Positions 62,259 to 64,000 of a DNA stretch of 64,000 bases are shown here, piece by piece (position 1 is the stretch's first letter; the number at the start of each line of letters is the position of its first letter). The position numbers and the translations under genes are program-made. This stretch comes from JBMOUD01 sp049319665. Lineage in GTDB: Bacteria > Pseudomonadota > Gammaproteobacteria > Enterobacterales > Enterobacteriaceae. Where the stretch lies: positions 732,366-796,365 of the forward strand of contig NZ_JBMOUD010000001.1 of NCBI RefSeq assembly GCF_049319665.1. The letters are read 5' to 3'. Below the pieces are notes generated by a model. It made no database searches and was not told the DNA's origin. It worked only from the letters and a program-made list of their open reading frames with translations.

Positions 62259-64000
62259 ATGTCTAAACTATCTTCGCTAGCGCTCGTCTTGCTTGGAACT
62301 TGTTCTCCCATGATAGTAACAGCATCTGATGATTCAATTATTACCATTACTAAAGAACAGCGTAAGGACTGGCTGACACGTTTAGTTAATGTACTCTCTA
62401 CAGCACCTGAATACAGTGATAACTCTTTTGCGCCGAAAAGTGATTTAAAGGTCAGTAATGAAAAGCGAAATTATGTAGTTACAGATAAAAAAAGATATGA
62501 TTTAGCGAGTGAAGATCAAGATGAAAACCAGCCTTATTTATCGAATACCTTTTCTCAGCAAGGATTAAATCATTATGCAGACAGGATCAATGTCTTAGAT
62601 AATGAAGGACTTAAAAACATTTACGCCTATGTTAAAAAAGGCAATTCTTATATTAAAGATAATGGCAAGTCGTCTAGTTTATCTACTTATATCAAGCATT
62701 TATACAAGCGCGTTCGCCCATGGGATATCGTGGATGAAAATGGAGAATATAAACAGAACTTCAATAAATATAAGGATGCCAAACACTCAATTTCTTCCTA
62801 CCCGAGTGGACATACATGGAGAGGATTTCAAAACGGCCTTAGCTATGCCCTCGCATTTCCTGAAATTGGTGATGAATTTATCTCACGTTCGCTACAGTTT
62901 GGTGAAAGCCGTGTAATTGTTGGCGCCCATTTCCCGACGGATACCATCGCCTCAAGAATATCTAATTACTACTTATTATCAGAATTACTTTCTGATAATC
63001 AGATTGTTGCAGATATTGCCAATAATGCTCGTATTGCTCGTGATGCGCTAAAAGAGGAGTGTGGCGATACGGTTAGAAATTGCTTAGCATTTAATAAAAA
63101 AGTTCTTTATAACCAGTATAAAGCAGAAAATGATCGGATTGGTTATTATGGTATTACGCGTCAAGATATGCCGGCCACTCAGCTTAAGGTTGAGGATATG
63201 CCAAAAGAGTCCGAGGCTCTGCTTCGTTTACGCTTCCCTTATCTTAGTGCTGCAGACCGTCTTTCTATTATTGCTAGTACTGCCTATCCCAATAACTCTT
63301 TAGCGGCTTGGGATGCTAGCCGCACCGATAATGACCGTTATTGGGGATTAATTGATTTGCCGAAAGCTTATAACGGCCCAAGCTATTTATATCAAGACAT
63401 GTACGTCAACCAAGTGGATAGCGGTGATCTTGATTTCGCCAACTTCGGTTCTTTTGATACTTGGAATAATGCGATTTCTGGCCCTGGCCAATTAGTGAAA
63501 TCCGGCGATGGTACTTTAGTATTAAATGGCAATGACTCATTTAACGGTGTGACGGTTAATGGCGGTGTGTTAGTTGTTCAAGGTAATAGTCAATACCAAG
63601 GGCAATCAACAGTGAACGACGGTCATTTAGTGGTTAATGGTACTCTTGGTTCAGATCTTGATGTGAATGATAAAGGTATACTTTCTGGTAACGGTACACT
63701 GAAGAACGTTAATGTGAATCCTGGTGCTCAAGTCGCGCCAGGTAATTCTGTCGGCGATTTACATATCACAAATAACATCACGTTTAATCCGGGTTCTCGT
63801 TACGCGGTAGAAGTTGATAACAATGGCAACAGCGATCGGATTCAGAGTGCGGGTACGGCGACACTTAACGGCGGCAACGTAACCGTGTCGCTGGAAAACA
63901 GCAGCAACCTGTTATCGCAAAGTGACGTTCGCAGCTTACTGGGTCAGCAGTACAATATCCTCAGCGCCCAACAAGGGGTAAGCGGCCAGTTTGACAGCGT
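62259..64000 (+). CDS. PAP2-type acid phosphatase fused to autotransporter passenger (partial, runs off the window)
   Basis: 580 residues are visible, open to the window edge. Signal peptide (about residues 1-22). The PAP2 class A acid phosphatase site is complete: K146 and R153-P154 (KHLYKRVRP), PSGH at 182-185, and S217-R218, H224 and D228 (SRVIVGAHFPTD). From about residue 405 an autotransporter-associated strand repeat follows (GPGQLVKSGDGTLVLNG, VTVNGGVLVVQG), then GNGTLKNVNVNPGAQVAPGN, a beta-helical stem. The translocator barrel would lie beyond 64000. A GGAAA ribosome site precedes the ATG. The phosphatase would be displayed on the cell surface. Confidence 0.88.
   Translation, partial: MSKLSSLALVLLGTCSPMIVTASDDSIITITKEQRKDWLTRLVNVLSTAPEYSDNSFAPKSDLKVSNEKRNYVVTDKKRYDLASEDQDENQPYLSNTFSQQGLNHYADRINVLDNEGLKNIYAYVKKGNSYIKDNGKSSSLSTYIKHLYKRVRPWDIVDENGEYKQNFNKYKDAKHSISSYPSGHTWRGFQNGLSYALAFPEIGDEFISRSLQFGESRVIVGAHFPTDTIASRISNYYLLSELLSDNQIVADIANNARIARDALKEECGDTVRNCLAFNKKVLYNQYKAENDRIGYYGITRQDMPATQLKVEDMPKESEALLRLRFPYLSAADRLSIIASTAYPNNSLAAWDASRTDNDRYWGLIDLPKAYNGPSYLYQDMYVNQVDSGDLDFANFGSFDTWNNAISGPGQLVKSGDGTLVLNGNDSFNGVTVNGGVLVVQGNSQYQGQSTVNDGHLVVNGTLGSDLDVNDKGILSGNGTLKNVNVNPGAQVAPGNSVGDLHITNNITFNPGSRYAVEVDNNGNSDRIQSAGTATLNGGNVTVSLENSSNLLSQSDVRSLLGQQYNILSAQQGVSGQFDS

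Noticed and set aside
62602..62916. 104-codon + strand frame inside the phosphatase gene
   Set aside because: It is a different frame within the PAP2 phosphatase, whose active-site motifs are all in the long open frame starting at 62259.
1..64000. CRISPR arrays, tRNA, rRNA, integrase or transposase genes
   Set aside because: No regularly spaced repeats, no recognisable tRNA ends, and no recombinase motifs were found by reading; short or decayed elements may have been missed.

Overview
The window looks like chromosomal DNA from an enterobacterium of the Yersiniaceae, probably Yersinia or a close relative. This is inferred from gene content: a Klebsiella-type nas operon, srfABC, an adjacent DUF3289/DUF943 pair, cupin-type AraC regulators and a phosphatase autotransporter. 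Base composition is moderate, apart from an AT-rich patch at about 41.8-44.5 kb. I saw no rRNA, tRNA, CRISPR array or complete insertion sequence.

Layout. (1) 1-11.2 kb is a nitrate assimilation operon: NtrC site, sigma-54 promoter, leader attenuator, nitrate ABC transporter (nasFED), a three-part reductase fusion (NasC, NirB and NirD parts), nitrate reductase nasA, and a cobA-type methyltransferase that would supply siroheme. (2) 11.4-16.1 kb holds two small membrane proteins, then an operon joining a 2-oxoglutarate/Fe(II) oxygenase to a MetQNI-type importer. (3) 16.2-23.9 kb has an EmrE-like SMR pump, a MarA/RamA-like activator, an AraC regulator, an Aer-like receptor, and an aaeXAB-like efflux set followed by its own AraC regulator. 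(4) 24.2-26.8 kb is a second MetNIQ importer. (5) 26.9-31.7 kb has a FAH-family hydrolase with a divergent GntR regulator, an SDR-type protein, and an ArsR regulator divergent from a short P450-like protein plus an ABM monooxygenase. (6) 31.9-34.3 kb has the DUF3289/DUF943 pair and two small envelope proteins.

(7) 34.5-41.3 kb is srfABC on the minus strand, preceded by a decayed MFS transporter fragment. (8) 41.8-44.5 kb is an AT-rich accessory patch with a dGTPase-family HD protein and a short protein matching the N-terminal part of retron type II-A N-glycosidase effectors. (9) 44.6-52.8 kb has a threonine/serine dehydratase-like enzyme and a cusCBAF-type copper/silver efflux operon led by a Met/His/Cys-rich small protein. 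(10) 53.2-61.7 kb has a PuuA-like ligase, an AbrB-family membrane protein, a DapF homologue with both catalytic cysteines replaced by serine, a LacI regulator convergent with a LacY-type permease that has two matching operators, and an SDR/AraC divergent pair. (11) The right edge carries a PAP2 acid phosphatase fused to an autotransporter passenger; this gene runs off the window.

The strongest candidates for something new are the dGTPase/retron-effector patch, the double-serine DapF paralogue, the NasC-NirB-NirD fusion with a preserved internal start, the short P450-like/ABM/ArsR module, and the oxygenase-MetQNI operon. All homology statements are from memory of families and motif reading; no database search was run.
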